DNA of 42,206 nucleotides, taken from NCBI RefSeq assembly GCF_019747315.1, contig NZ_JAIEQY010000179.1, forward strand, positions 1-42,206, written 5' to 3'. Source of the DNA: Roseococcus sp. (GTDB lineage Bacteria; Pseudomonadota; Alphaproteobacteria; Acetobacterales; Acetobacteraceae). The position numbers and the translations under genes were made by a program. Positions 34,152 through 42,206 of the stretch are shown piece after piece (within the stretch, counting starts at the first letter, position 1; each line of letters starts with the position of its first letter). The notes under the pieces were generated by a model that saw only the letters and a program-made list of their open reading frames with translations, was not told where the DNA came from and searched no databases.

Positions 34152-34284
34152 CAGCGATCTCCGTGGACAGGCGAGGAGCCTATCGCGGAAACATCCTGAA
34201 ACAAAGTGCGAAGACGCACCCCATCTGGACGCAAGGGCCAGCCTCCCCGCTTAATGCCATCGAAACAAATCGGAGGGATGCAGG
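34152..34284. promoter_or_regulatory. Divergent intergenic region between malonyl-CoA decarboxylase and the second RTX gene
   Basis: 133 bases that must contain promoters for both directions. GAAACAAA occurs at 34198-34205 and 34262-34269, and again upstream of the giant RTX gene. GGAGG (34272-34276) is the ribosome site of the + strand RTX gene, eight bases before its ATG. No clear sigma-70 hexamers were seen. Confidence 0.45.
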
Positions 34285-37200
34285 ATGGCCGCGTTCAACA
34301 TCCATCGCGTCACGGGCATGCCGCTGGTGCAGCTCGGCACCGCTGGCGCCGACAATTTCACCACGGTGGGAATGCTGGGATTGCTGGCCCCGGGCCTCAG
34401 CCAGGACGCGCAGGCGGGGTTCGACACGCTGACGCTGCGCGGGCTGGGCCCGCTGACCGTCACGGATGCCGCCTTTGCCGGGCTGCGGAATTTCGAGCGG
34501 CTCGACCTCGCCTCGCTGCACGCCACCACCATCACCCTGGGCGCCGCGGCGGCCCTGGCCTTTGGCAATGTGATGGAAATCCGGGCCTTCCAGGGCAAGC
34601 TGACCCTGGATGGTTCCGCCCTGACCGCCGCGACGCGGCTGAGCGTGCTGGGCGGAAATGCCGGCGACGTGCTGACCGGCGGCGCAGGGGATGACAGCAT
34701 CGCGGGCCGCGTCGGCGATGACACGCTCTCCGGCGGGGCCGGGCGCGATACGCTGCGGGGCGGCGCTGACCAGGACGACCTCTCGGGCGGCGCCGGCGAT
34801 GACAGCCTTTTTGGCGAAGGCGGCCACGATACCCTGCGCGGCGATGACGGGCAGGACAGGCTGGGCGGCGGCGCCGGCGAGGACCTGCTCTCCGGTGGCG
34901 CGGGCCAGGACACGCTGCTGGGTGATGCCGGCGATGACACGCTGCGGGGCGATGCGGGCGCGGATACCCTGCGCGGCGGCCTGGGGCTGGACCAGCTCGA
35001 TGGTGGCCTGGGCGATGACCTGCTGGAGGGCGGCACCGAGGCCGATGTCTTCCGGCTTTCCGCGGGCGTGGATTTCATCAGCGATTTCAGCGAGGCCGAG
35101 GGCGACCGGCTGGATGTCAGCGGGCTGGAGATCCGCACCCTGGCGCAGTTCCAATCCATCGCCGTCCAGGTTGGCACCACGCTGCGCCTCAACACCGGCG
35201 CGGGCGACATCACGCGTCTGCGCAATGTGACCCTGGCCGAGCTGGAGGCGGATGACCTGATCCTCGCCCCCGCACGGGCTCCCACCGACATCGCTTTCGC
35301 CAGCGGCCCGCTCATCATCACGGGCGCGGCCAATGGCGGCTTCGGGCTACCGGGCGCGGGCATCCTGACCGCGACCGACCCGGATTTCGGTGACGCGCTG
35401 ACCTTCAGCGTGAATGATCCGCGCTTCACCATCGCCTTCGACCGCTTCCTCTGGGTGGTGGGCACGCCCTTCGACTTCGCGGTGGAGGAGAGCGTCACCC
35501 TCACCATCACCGTCACGGACAGCTTTGGCCTCTCCTATTCCGAGGCCTTCACCATCGCGGTCAGCGAACCCGGCATGGCGGCCACCAACCTGACAATTGG
35601 CGAAAATCTTGTGGCCGGCGCGGTGGTGGGGGAGTGGGCGGCCGTGGAGTTCGTGCCGCGCGGGGCTGTCACCTTCGAGGTGGTGTCCGAGGGTTCGCCC
35701 TTCACCTTTGTCGGCAACCGCCTGGTTACCAACGCCACGCTCGACTTCGAGACCCTGGCCAGTCACAGCGTGACGGTGCGCCTGCGCGATGCCGGCGCCG
35801 ATGCCGAAGACACGGCGGATGACCGGGTGCTGGAGCGCAGCTTCACCATCGCCGTCGAGGATCGGGATGACGAGAACCTGACGCTTGCCGTGGTGCGCGA
35901 CCTGCCGGACTCAATCCTGCCCGGCGCCTCGGCGAATGCGATCGTGTTCGCCAATAGCGACAGCGTCTTCGGCACCTCGCTGCCCGATGACGTCCGCCTC
36001 ATCGGCCGTGTGACGGGCGGGGATGGAAGCCATGGTGCGGCGGGCGATGCGGGCGAGGATGGCAGCGCGACGCTCATCAATGGTCCCGTGCTGGACACGA
36101 GGGTCGTCGGCGATGGTACGGCCGGAGGGGAAGGCGGCGCGGGTGCGGCGGGTGGTTCGGCCACTGCGCGGGCCGACAGCCTGACCCTCCGGCTGGGCAA
36201 TTCGCCCTTCGCGCTCGGCGACGACCAGTTCCGCCTGGAAGTCAGCGCTGCGGGCGGCGCGGGTGGCCAGGGCGGCCTGGGCGGTGCGGGCGGGATGAGC
36301 GACGACGAGTCCGATTCTGTCGATGTGGATGCCAGCACCGGCGCCGTCCTGGATGGGCTGGTCGACACCACGGGGCAGGGCGGCGCCGGTGGCGCGGGTG
36401 GCGCCGGGGCCGCGGGTGGCGAGGCCGAGGCCTTCATCATCGGCGTTGATGCGTCCTTCACGGCCCGCGCCTCCCTTTTCCTGACGAGCACGGCGGTCGG
36501 CGGGGCCGGGGGGCAGGGCGGCGATGCCGGCCCGGGGGGCTTTGGCAGCTTCGACGCCGATCTCACCACCGCTGGTGATGGTGGCGAAGGGGGGGCGGGT
36601 GGCGCGGGTGGGCGCGGTGGCGACGCCACCTCGCTGGTGGCGGCGGCGGGCGGCGGTTTTGGCGGAGGTGATCTGAATTTCACCGTCACCTCGACGGCCA
36701 TGGGCGGCGCGGGTGGCCGGGGTGGCCACGGCGGCCCGGCGGCCAGCAACCGCTCCTCGACGAGCGAAACGCAACATGGCGAGGAGCCGGTGACCATCAC
36801 CGACATCATGATGGGCAGCGATATCGGCGGTGACGGCGGGCAGGGCGGCAATGGCGGCGATGCGGCGGCCGAGATCAATGACCTGCGGATCGGGAACTAC
36901 GTGGCTGCGCCGCTCAACAACACCGTGCGCATGATCGCGGAGGCGACCGGCGGCGCCGGCGGCGCGGGCGGGCTCGGCGCGGTGGATACGAACACGCCGG
37001 AGGTCGCCAGCGACGGCACGACCACCACCACCATCGTCGCGGGCCGGGATGGCATGGATGGCGCCGCAGGCAGCCAGGGCATCGCGCGCATCAGCATGTC
37101 CATCAACACCATCTACCTGGAAGCCGGCGATGATACGCTGGCGATCTCGGCCTTTTTCAACGGTTCCCGCCATGAGCTGAGCTTCGTCGGCAATGTCTTC

Positions 37201-37653
37201 GATGGCGGCGCCGGCAATGATTATTTCGACCTCTCCGCCTTCTATGGCTTCGGCGTCACGCTCGATATCGCGCAGGGGCGGATGACCTTCGAGGGAAATC
37301 CCTGGAGCACACTCACGGGGTTCGAGCGTTTTCGCGGCACCGAGGGCGATGACCTCTTCCTCGATGGCGCGGATTCGCAGGTGTATGAGGGTGGCAGCGG
37401 GCAGGATGTCTTCGTCTTCGCCCCCGGCCATGGCAATGACAGCATCCGGGATTTCACCCAGGGGCAGGATCGGATTGATTTTTCCGCCTTCAGCGGCCTG
37501 GGCTTCGCGGACCTCTTGGTCACCTATGGCGGGGGTGGAACGCCCGATGACCCCGCCTATGTGGTGGTCTCGGCCAATGGCGGCGCCGACAGCGTGGGAT
37601 TCAACCTGACCGGGCCGCTGACGCTCCTGGCCTCGGATTTCATCTTCGCCTGA
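34285..37653 (+). CDS. RTX / cadherin-like / glycine-rich secreted protein, 1,122 residues
   Basis: ATG with GGAGG eight bases upstream; no N-terminal signal peptide and no cysteine seen. Layout by residue: a beta-rich N-terminal part (1-120), a dense RTX nonapeptide block (122-258, GGAGDDTL.GG type), a serralysin-like cap (DFISDFSEAEGDRLDV), two cadherin-like domains (about 332-426 and 432-526; DPDFGDALTFSV, FDFAVEESVTLTITVTD), a 350-residue region alternating short beta-type stretches with GGxGGx runs (577-925), a second short RTX-like stretch, and the 102-residue C-terminal domain shared with the giant protein (1021-1122, ending DFIFA). It is most likely a type I-secreted, calcium-folded surface or matrix protein. 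The same secretion machinery as the giant protein is inferred from the shared C-terminus. Confidence 0.88.
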   Translation: MAAFNIHRVTGMPLVQLGTAGADNFTTVGMLGLLAPGLSQDAQAGFDTLTLRGLGPLTVTDAAFAGLRNFERLDLASLHATTITLGAAAALAFGNVMEIRAFQGKLTLDGSALTAATRLSVLGGNAGDVLTGGAGDDSIAGRVGDDTLSGGAGRDTLRGGADQDDLSGGAGDDSLFGEGGHDTLRGDDGQDRLGGGAGEDLLSGGAGQDTLLGDAGDDTLRGDAGADTLRGGLGLDQLDGGLGDDLLEGGTEADVFRLSAGVDFISDFSEAEGDRLDVSGLEIRTLAQFQSIAVQVGTTLRLNTGAGDITRLRNVTLAELEADDLILAPARAPTDIAFASGPLIITGAANGGFGLPGAGILTATDPDFGDALTFSVNDPRFTIAFDRFLWVVGTPFDFAVEESVTLTITVTDSFGLSYSEAFTIAVSEPGMAATNLTIGENLVAGAVVGEWAAVEFVPRGAVTFEVVSEGSPFTFVGNRLVTNATLDFETLASHSVTVRLRDAGADAEDTADDRVLERSFTIAVEDRDDENLTLAVVRDLPDSILPGASANAIVFANSDSVFGTSLPDDVRLIGRVTGGDGSHGAAGDAGEDGSATLINGPVLDTRVVGDGTAGGEGGAGAAGGSATARADSLTLRLGNSPFALGDDQFRLEVSAAGGAGGQGGLGGAGGMSDDESDSVDVDASTGAVLDGLVDTTGQGGAGGAGGAGAAGGEAEAFIIGVDASFTARASLFLTSTAVGGAGGQGGDAGPGGFGSFDADLTTAGDGGEGGAGGAGGRGGDATSLVAAAGGGFGGGDLNFTVTSTAMGGAGGRGGHGGPAASNRSSTSETQHGEEPVTITDIMMGSDIGGDGGQGGNGGDAAAEINDLRIGNYVAAPLNNTVRMIAEATGGAGGAGGLGAVDTNTPEVASDGTTTTTIVAGRDGMDGAAGSQGIARISMSINTIYLEAGDDTLAISAFFNGSRHELSFVGNVFDGGAGNDYFDLSAFYGFGVTLDIAQGRMTFEGNPWSTLTGFERFRGTEGDDLFLDGADSQVYEGGSGQDVFVFAPGHGNDSIRDFTQGQDRIDFSAFSGLGFADLLVTYGGGGTPDDPAYVVVSANGGADSVGFNLTGPLTLLASDFIFA
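36013..37059 (+). repeat. Glycine-rich GGx region of the second RTX protein
   Basis: Residues 577-925 contain eight or so runs such as GGAGGQGGLGGAGG, GQGGAGGAGGAGAAGG, GGAGGRGGHGG and GGDGGQGGNGG. They are separated by stretches that look like beta strands and end alike (FLTSTAVGGAGG, FTVTSTAMGGAGG, MIAEATGGAGG). The pattern resembles GGX sequences known to form polyglycine-II helices, and superficially mycobacterial PE_PGRS proteins. Confidence 0.8.
37345..37650 (+). other. C-terminal 102-residue domain of the second RTX protein
   Basis: Residues 1021-1122, the ungapped counterpart of 16596-16901. Conserved core: YEGG.G.D, GHG.DSIRDFTQGQD, IDF, AYVVVSANGG and terminal DFIF. Probable secretion signal. 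Confidence 0.8.
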
Positions 37654-39070
37654 AGCGCGCTGGGGCCAGGGCTTCGGGGAGGTCCTCCGCGATCAGCCCG
37701 GGCCCGATGCGCTGGGCCGCCTCGCCCTGCCACCAGGCGGCGGCGCAGGCGGCATCGAAGCCCGGCATGCCCTGGGCGAGGAGCGCCGCCGCGATGCCGG
37801 CCAGCACATCCCCCGTGCCGCCCGTGGCCAGCCAGGGCGGGGCATTTTGGTTGATGGCGACCCGCCCATCGGGTGCCGCGATGACGCTGTCCGAGCCCTT
37901 GAGCAGCACCACCGCCCCCGTCCGCGCCGCGGCCGCGCGGGCGGCGGCCAGCCGGTCCCTGCCGGGTGGGCCGAAGAGGCGGGTGAATTCCGCGGCATGC
38001 GGCGTCAGGATCGCGGCGCCGGCGAGCGCCTCCGGCTGGCCGGCGCAGGCGGTCAGGGCGCCGGCATCCGCCACCACCTGCCGCCCTGCCGCCAGCAGCG
38101 CGGCCAGGGCGCCGCGGCTGGTGGCATCCGGCTCCAGCCCAGGGCCCAGCAGCACCACGCGGCGCCGTGCATCGGCCAGGAGCGCGTCCATCAGCGGGCC
38201 CATGCCCGCCGCCTCCAGCACCAGCGCGCCGGGTTCGGCCTGGCGGTGCAGGGCGGCGCTGGCGGGATCAGCGCAGGCCAGGGTCACCAGCCCGGCCCCG
38301 GCCCGCCGCGCCGCGCGGGCGGCGAGCAGCGCCGCCCCGGTCATCGCCGCGCCGGAAAGGATGGTGACATGGCCGCGGCTGTGCTTGTGGCTGGCCGCAT
38401 CGGGGCTGGGCCAGGTCCAGAGGGTGGGGTCGTTGGCGAAGGCGCGCGGCTGGATCGCTTCCAGCACGCGCGCCGGCAGGCCGATCTCCGTCAACACCAA
38501 TTCGCCGCAGAGGTCGCGGCCGGGCAGCAAAAGATGGCCAGGCTTGCGGCGGAAGAACGTCACGGTCAGTGCGGCCTGGGGGGCGAAGCCCAGCACCGCC
38601 CCGGTGGCGCCGCAAAGGCCCGAGGGCACATCCACCGCCACGACGGGGGCGCGGATGCTGCGCAGCAGATCGGCCAAGGCAGGGTCCAGCGGGCGGGCCA
38701 GGCCGGCGCCGAAGAGGGCATCCACAACCAGCCCGGCGCGCCCGACCGACTCGGCGTCGAAGCGCCGCATCGGGCCTTTCCAGCGCGCCGCCGCCAGCGC
38801 CGCATCGCCGCGCGGTGGTGCCAGGGCCGCCACGCCGACATCCCAGCCCGCGCGCTCCAGGTGGCGGGCCAGGACGTAGCCATCGCCGCCATTATGGCCG
38901 GGGCCGGCCAAAATCAGCACACGCGCCGGGCGGAAATGCGCCAGGATGGCCCGCGCCACCGCCCGCCCCGCCGCCTCCATCAGCGCGGGGCCGTTGCCCG
39001 CCAGGCGATCGGCCTCGGACATCTCCGTGGGGGTCAGGAGTTCCAAGGGCATTGCGCCGGGGGTCACCAT
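37640..39070 (-). CDS. nnr: Bifunctional NAD(P)H-hydrate epimerase / ADP-dependent dehydratase
   Basis: 476 residues from the ATG at 39070 (MVTPGAM), with AGGA about nine bases upstream; the frame continues to 39241 but that would run into the divergent gene, and MPLELL at 39052 is a further alternative. It repairs damaged NADHX/NADPHX. The N-terminal YjeF_N epimerase domain has GPGHNGGDG (56-64; usually GNNGGDG) and LMEAAGRAVA; the C-terminal ribokinase-like dehydratase has HKHSRGHVTI, LTPHAAEFTRLFG and GTGDVLAG (from 418, catalytic Asp 421). Its last 14 bases overlap the end of the convergent RTX gene. Housekeeping function. Confidence 0.93.
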   Translation of the reverse strand: MVTPGAMPLELLTPTEMSEADRLAGNGPALMEAAGRAVARAILAHFRPARVLILAGPGHNGGDGYVLARHLERAGWDVGVAALAPPRGDAALAAARWKGPMRRFDAESVGRAGLVVDALFGAGLARPLDPALADLLRSIRAPVVAVDVPSGLCGATGAVLGFAPQAALTVTFFRRKPGHLLLPGRDLCGELVLTEIGLPARVLEAIQPRAFANDPTLWTWPSPDAASHKHSRGHVTILSGAAMTGAALLAARAARRAGAGLVTLACADPASAALHRQAEPGALVLEAAGMGPLMDALLADARRRVVLLGPGLEPDATSRGALAALLAAGRQVVADAGALTACAGQPEALAGAAILTPHAAEFTRLFGPPGRDRLAAARAAAARTGAVVLLKGSDSVIAAPDGRVAINQNAPPWLATGGTGDVLAGIAAALLAQGMPGFDAACAAAWWQGEAAQRIGPGLIAEDLPEALAPARFRRR

Positions 39071-39105
39071 GCGGGATATCCTGCCGCAAAACAGGAGGAC
39101 CACCC

Positions 39106-40422
39106 ATGGCCAAGAAGCCCGAGCGTTCGATTCAGGAGCTCTATCGCGACGACCCCGAGCGCGGCGATGCGCTGGCCTGGGGCCGGCGCGGCACGTTGAA
39201 GGGCGCGGCCCTGGCCGCCATGGGCGGCGCGGTGGGCGCATCCATCCCCTTCGCTGGGCAGATGCCGGCCGGCACGCTGCCCGCCCTTTTTGCCCGCCCC
39301 GCCGCCGCGCAATCCGCCCCCGCCACCTTCCGCATGGAGGGCAAGGCGGAGTTGATCCTGCAAGGCGACCGCCCGCTGGTCGGCGAGACGCCGGAGCATA
39401 TGCTGGACGAATCCGTCACCAGCTTCCGCTACCACTTCGTCCGCAACAACGGCCAGATCCCCGAGCCCCTGACCACCGACCCCAATGCCTGGCGCCTGAC
39501 CATCGATGGCGAGGTGAATACGCCGCTCAACCTCACGCTCGGCGAGCTGCGCAGCCGCTTTCCCAATGTCACCCGGCAGTTGCAGATGGAGTGCGGCGGC
39601 AATGGCCGCGCCTTCTTCGCGCCGCAGACGCGCGGGAACCAGTGGGGCAATGGCGCCATCAGCAACGCCGAATGGACCGGCGTGCGCCTGCGCGACGTGA
39701 TGGCGGCCGCCGGGCTCAAGCCCTCGGCCATCTTCACCGCGCATTTCGGGGCCGACCCGCACCTCTCCGGCGCCACCGACCGCCAGGCGATCAGCCGCGG
39801 CATGCCGATCGCCAAGGCGATGGATGAGGACACGCTGATCGTCTTCGCGATGAACGGGCAGCCGATCCCGCATATCCATGGCGCACCGGTCCGGCTGATC
39901 ACGCCGGGCTGGCCCGGCAGCCTGAGCCAGAAATGGCTGACGCGGATCTGGCTGCGCGACAAGCCGCATGATGGCGCGGGCATGGGCGGCACCAGCTATC
40001 GCATGCCGGTGCGGCCCATCGTGCCGGGCAGCACCAACAACGGCGCCGATTTCGCGGACATGGCCAGCATGCCGGTCCGCTCCATCCTCTCCTCGCATGA
40101 GCATGGTGCGCGGCTGCCGGCCGGCACGCGCAACCTGGATCTGCGCGGTGCCGCCTGGGCGGGGGACCTGACGGTGCGCGCGGTGGATGTGAGCGTGGAT
40201 TTCGGCGCCAGCTGGGCGCCGATGCAGGTGGCCGCACCGGCCAATCGCCACGCCTGGCAGCGCTGGCAGGGCCGCGTGGCGCTGCCCTCGGACGGGTATT
40301 TCGAGATCTGGTACCGCGCGACGGACAGCCAGGGCCGGATGCAGCCGCACGCGCCCGCGAATTGGAACCCGCAGGGCTATGGCGCGAACCCCATCAGCCG
40401 CGCCGCCGTGCTGGTCGGCTGA
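39106..40422 (+). CDS. Sulfite-oxidase-family molybdopterin dehydrogenase catalytic subunit (SorA/SoxC-like)
   Basis: 438 residues; ATG at 39106 with GGAGG eight bases upstream, although the frame is open further 5'. A Tat signal (WGRRGTLKG, RR at 27-28, hydrophobic stretch, AAAQS cleavage near 69) exports the folded enzyme to the periplasm. The molybdenum-ligating cysteine is C163 in MECGGNGRAFF. HGAPVRLITPGWPG and QKWLTRIWL belong to the oxidoreductase molybdopterin-binding domain, and the Mo-cofactor dimerisation domain covers roughly 310-438. It oxidises sulfite to sulfate, or acts as a close relative in thiosulfate (Sox) oxidation. The cytochrome c gene next to it (TGATG overlap) supports a SorAB-type pair. 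No other sox genes are in the window. Confidence 0.9.
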   Translation: MAKKPERSIQELYRDDPERGDALAWGRRGTLKGAALAAMGGAVGASIPFAGQMPAGTLPALFARPAAAQSAPATFRMEGKAELILQGDRPLVGETPEHMLDESVTSFRYHFVRNNGQIPEPLTTDPNAWRLTIDGEVNTPLNLTLGELRSRFPNVTRQLQMECGGNGRAFFAPQTRGNQWGNGAISNAEWTGVRLRDVMAAAGLKPSAIFTAHFGADPHLSGATDRQAISRGMPIAKAMDEDTLIVFAMNGQPIPHIHGAPVRLITPGWPGSLSQKWLTRIWLRDKPHDGAGMGGTSYRMPVRPIVPGSTNNGADFADMASMPVRSILSSHEHGARLPAGTRNLDLRGAAWAGDLTVRAVDVSVDFGASWAPMQVAAPANRHAWQRWQGRVALPSDGYFEIWYRATDSQGRMQPHAPANWNPQGYGANPISRAAVLVG

Positions 40423-40841
40423 TGGCGGGCCTCTTTGCCTCGCGCGGGCTCCGCCTGCTGCCGGCAAGCGAGCCGCAGCGCCGTGCCGGTCGGTGGATGC
40501 TGCGTTCCGCCTTCCTGGCCCTGGCCCTGATGGCCGGCGCCGCCGTGGCCCAGACCTCCAATCCGGCCGATGCGCCGGGTGGGGAGGAGCCCTCCATCCT
40601 GCCGGCCGGCAACGGCCAGGAGGAGGTGTTCTACGCCTGCACCGCCTGCCACAGCACCGCGATCATCCGCCGCAGCGCCTTTCCCCGCCAGCAATGGGAC
40701 GGGCTGATGGACTGGATGACCGAGAAGCACGGCATGAACCCGCTGGAAGGCGATGAGCGCAAGCTGATCGTGGACTACCTCGCCCAGCATTTCGGCCCGC
40801 GCACCACGCCCGCCCGGGGCCGCAATCCCTTCCTGAACTAG
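40422..40841 (+). CDS. c-type cytochrome, electron acceptor of the sulfite dehydrogenase (SorB-like)
   Basis: 139 residues if started at the ATG overlapping the SorA-like stop (TGATG); the ATG at 40497 (MLRSAFLALALMAGAAVA) would begin right at the signal peptide and is a good alternative. One heme-binding motif CTACH (73-77) follows the export signal; candidate axial methionines lie in GLMDWMTEKHGM (95-105). Small monoheme size and placement match the electron-transfer subunit that passes electrons from sulfite oxidation to the respiratory chain in the periplasm. Confidence 0.88.
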   Translation: MAGLFASRGLRLLPASEPQRRAGRWMLRSAFLALALMAGAAVAQTSNPADAPGGEEPSILPAGNGQEEVFYACTACHSTAIIRRSAFPRQQWDGLMDWMTEKHGMNPLEGDERKLIVDYLAQHFGPRTTPARGRNPFLN

Positions 40842-40908
40842 CCGGCGGGCCTATCCAAGCGGGGTGCGCTTTGGGCTAAGCTTCCCGCAAGTCCAGGAGC
40901 GTGCCGTC

Positions 40909-42206
40909 ATGAACCAGCAACTGCCCCTTTTTCGTGCCGCCGCTCCGGATGATGCGCAGCGCGTGGCGCTGCTGAACGCCATCGAGCGCAAGCTGCTCTG
41001 GATCTCCGCCTGGATGATCCACCACGCCAACCACATCCGCCCGAACCGCGACGGGCTGAAGGTGGGCGGGCACCAGGCCTCCTGCGCCTCGGTCATCTCG
41101 ATCCTGACGGCGCTCTATTTCGATATTCTCAAGCCGGCCGACCGCATCGCCATCAAGCCGCATGCGGGGCCGGTCTTTCATGCCATGAACCTGCTGCTGG
41201 GCCGCCAAAGCGCCGAGCGGCTTTCCACGCTGCGGCAATTTGGCGGCATCCAGCCCTATCCCTCCCGCATGAAGGATGGCGGCGAAGTGGACTTCTCCAC
41301 GGGCTCCGTCGGCCTCGGCGTGGCGCTGACCAGCTTCGGCAGCCTGGTGCAGGATTATGTGCGCCTCAAGAAACTCACGCCCGAGGGCCTGCCCGCGGGC
41401 CGCCACGTCGCCATCGTCGGTGATGCCGAGCTGGATGAGGGCAATATCTATGAGGCCCTGCTGGAGGGCTGGAAGCACGATATCCGCAATGTCTGGTGGG
41501 TGATCGACTACAACCGCCAGAGCCTGGATTCGGTGGTGCAGGACCGCCTGTTTGGCCGCATCGAGGGCCTGTTCCGCGACATGGGCTGGAACGTCGTCAC
41601 CCTGAAATACGGCCGCAAGCTGCAGGCCGCCTTCGCCCGGCCGGGGGGCGAGAGCCTGCGCCGCTGGATCGATGACTGCCCCAACAGCCTCTACGCCGCG
41701 CTGACCTTCCAGGGGGGGGCGGCCTGGCGCGCGGCCCTTCTGGCCGAGCTCGGCCGGGAGGACGGGCTGCGCGCCATCATCGACCCGCTGAGCGATGACG
41801 AGCTGGCGGCGCTGATGAACAACCTCGGCGGCCATGACATCGAGACGTTGATGGAGGCCTTCCGCGCCCAGGATGCGGCGGGCGACCAGCCCACCTGCTT
41901 CATTGCCTATACCGTGAAGGGCATGGGCCTGCCCTTCGCCGGCCACAAGGACAATCACGCGGGGCTGATGACCAAGGAGCAGATGGAGGTGTTCCGCACC
42001 GCCATGCGCATCCGCCCCGGCCATGAATGGGACGAGTTCGAGGGGCTGGATTTCTCGCCCGAGGAAATGCGCGGCTTCATCGCCGGCATCCCCTTCGCGC
42101 AGAAGCTGACGCCCCAGGGGCGCCGGCTGGAATCGCCGAAGATCCCCATCCCGGCGCTGTTGCCGGTGCCGCGGGTGCCGGTGGGGCGGAAGCTCTCCAC
42201 CCAGGC
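40909..42206 (+). CDS. Thiamine-diphosphate transketolase / homodimeric 2-oxoacid dehydrogenase E1-like protein, 3' end missing
   Basis: 432 codons are visible from the ATG at 40909 (AGGAG nine bases upstream) and the frame is still open at the window end. The ThDP-binding motif is GDAELDEGN (171-179), ending at YN (201-202) about 30 residues later, as in transketolases and the AceE-type pyruvate dehydrogenase E1. The start of the family domain (GLKVGGHQAS, FSTGSVGLGVAL) and the later IAYTVKGMGLPFAGHKDNH are typical. Proteins like this are usually about 780-800 residues. The partner genes, which would decide between transketolase and a pyruvate dehydrogenase complex, lie outside the window. 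Confidence 0.85.
   Translation, partial: MNQQLPLFRAAAPDDAQRVALLNAIERKLLWISAWMIHHANHIRPNRDGLKVGGHQASCASVISILTALYFDILKPADRIAIKPHAGPVFHAMNLLLGRQSAERLSTLRQFGGIQPYPSRMKDGGEVDFSTGSVGLGVALTSFGSLVQDYVRLKKLTPEGLPAGRHVAIVGDAELDEGNIYEALLEGWKHDIRNVWWVIDYNRQSLDSVVQDRLFGRIEGLFRDMGWNVVTLKYGRKLQAAFARPGGESLRRWIDDCPNSLYAALTFQGGAAWRAALLAELGREDGLRAIIDPLSDDELAALMNNLGGHDIETLMEAFRAQDAAGDQPTCFIAYTVKGMGLPFAGHKDNHAGLMTKEQMEVFRTAMRIRPGHEWDEFEGLDFSPEEMRGFIAGIPFAQKLTPQGRRLESPKIPIPALLPVPRVPVGRKLSTQ

Noticed and set aside
36013-37059. Relationship of the glycine-rich region to mycobacterial PE_PGRS proteins
   Set aside because: Only the GGxGGx composition is shared; there is no PE domain, and the context is RTX/cadherin with a T1SS-like C-terminus.
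16593-37653. Possibility that the repeat region is a CRISPR array, VNTR or mobile element
   Set aside because: Repeats are protein-level, divergent and in frame; there are no short identical spaced repeats, transposase genes or terminal inverted repeats.
38569-39105. 180-codon N-terminal extension of the sulfite dehydrogenase frame
   Set aside because: It is Arg/Pro-rich and antisense to Nnr. The ATG at 39106 has a GGAGG site and starts a protein with a proper Tat signal.
40876-42024. 382-codon minus-strand frame opposite the transketolase-like gene
   Set aside because: The + strand frame carries the ThDP motif and a ribosome site; the minus frame has no recognisable features.

Overview
The window is very GC-rich, with short intergenic gaps and many 4-base stop/start overlaps. 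Gene families and style point to an alphaproteobacterium, most likely Acetobacteraceae (Roseomonas-like). That placement is an inference from gene content, not from a marker gene. I saw no rRNA, tRNA, CRISPR array, insertion sequence or phage gene.

Left part (1-15.5 kb): metabolism and transport. The 3' part of an M20-type carbamoylase/ureidase gene (+ strand) converges on a tightly overlapped minus-strand operon. That operon reads from 8517 down to 1232: periplasmic binding protein, permease and ATPase of a NitT/TauT-type importer, then a PuuE-like deacetylase/amidohydrolase, an arylformamidase-like alpha/beta hydrolase, an AtzF-type allophanate hydrolase and a class III CoA-transferase whose halves look permuted. 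Together they suggest uptake and stepwise C-N bond hydrolysis of a nitrogen-rich compound, ending in allophanate (CO2 plus ammonia) and a carboxylic acid activated as a CoA ester. Upstream on the same strand lie a D-2-hydroxyacid dehydrogenase, a P1B-type metal ATPase, a 4HBT thioesterase and a leaderless NMT1-like binding protein. A Bcr/CflA drug exporter, a cupin and a second, atypical D-2-hydroxyacid dehydrogenase follow.

Central part (15.5-37.7 kb): a secreted repeat-protein island. A 289-residue RTX protein, a giant 5,291-residue RTX/Calx-beta protein (15.9 kb, one uninterrupted frame) and a 1,122-residue RTX/cadherin-like/glycine-rich protein surround a malonyl-CoA decarboxylase gene. 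The giant and the 1,122-residue protein share an ungapped 102-residue C-terminal domain, 67 of 102 identical by eye, probably their type I secretion signal. The giant and the small protein share a roughly 92-residue module with the core SAGATANA that I do not recognise as a named domain. No type I secretion ABC/HlyD/TolC genes are in the window, so the exporter must lie elsewhere. This island is the most novel content.

Right part (37.6-42.2 kb): NAD(P)H-hydrate repair enzyme Nnr (minus strand), divergent from a Tat-exported sulfite-oxidase-family molybdoenzyme and its c-type cytochrome partner (SorAB-like), then the 5' part of a thiamine-diphosphate transketolase / homodimeric 2-oxoacid dehydrogenase E1-like gene cut by the window end.
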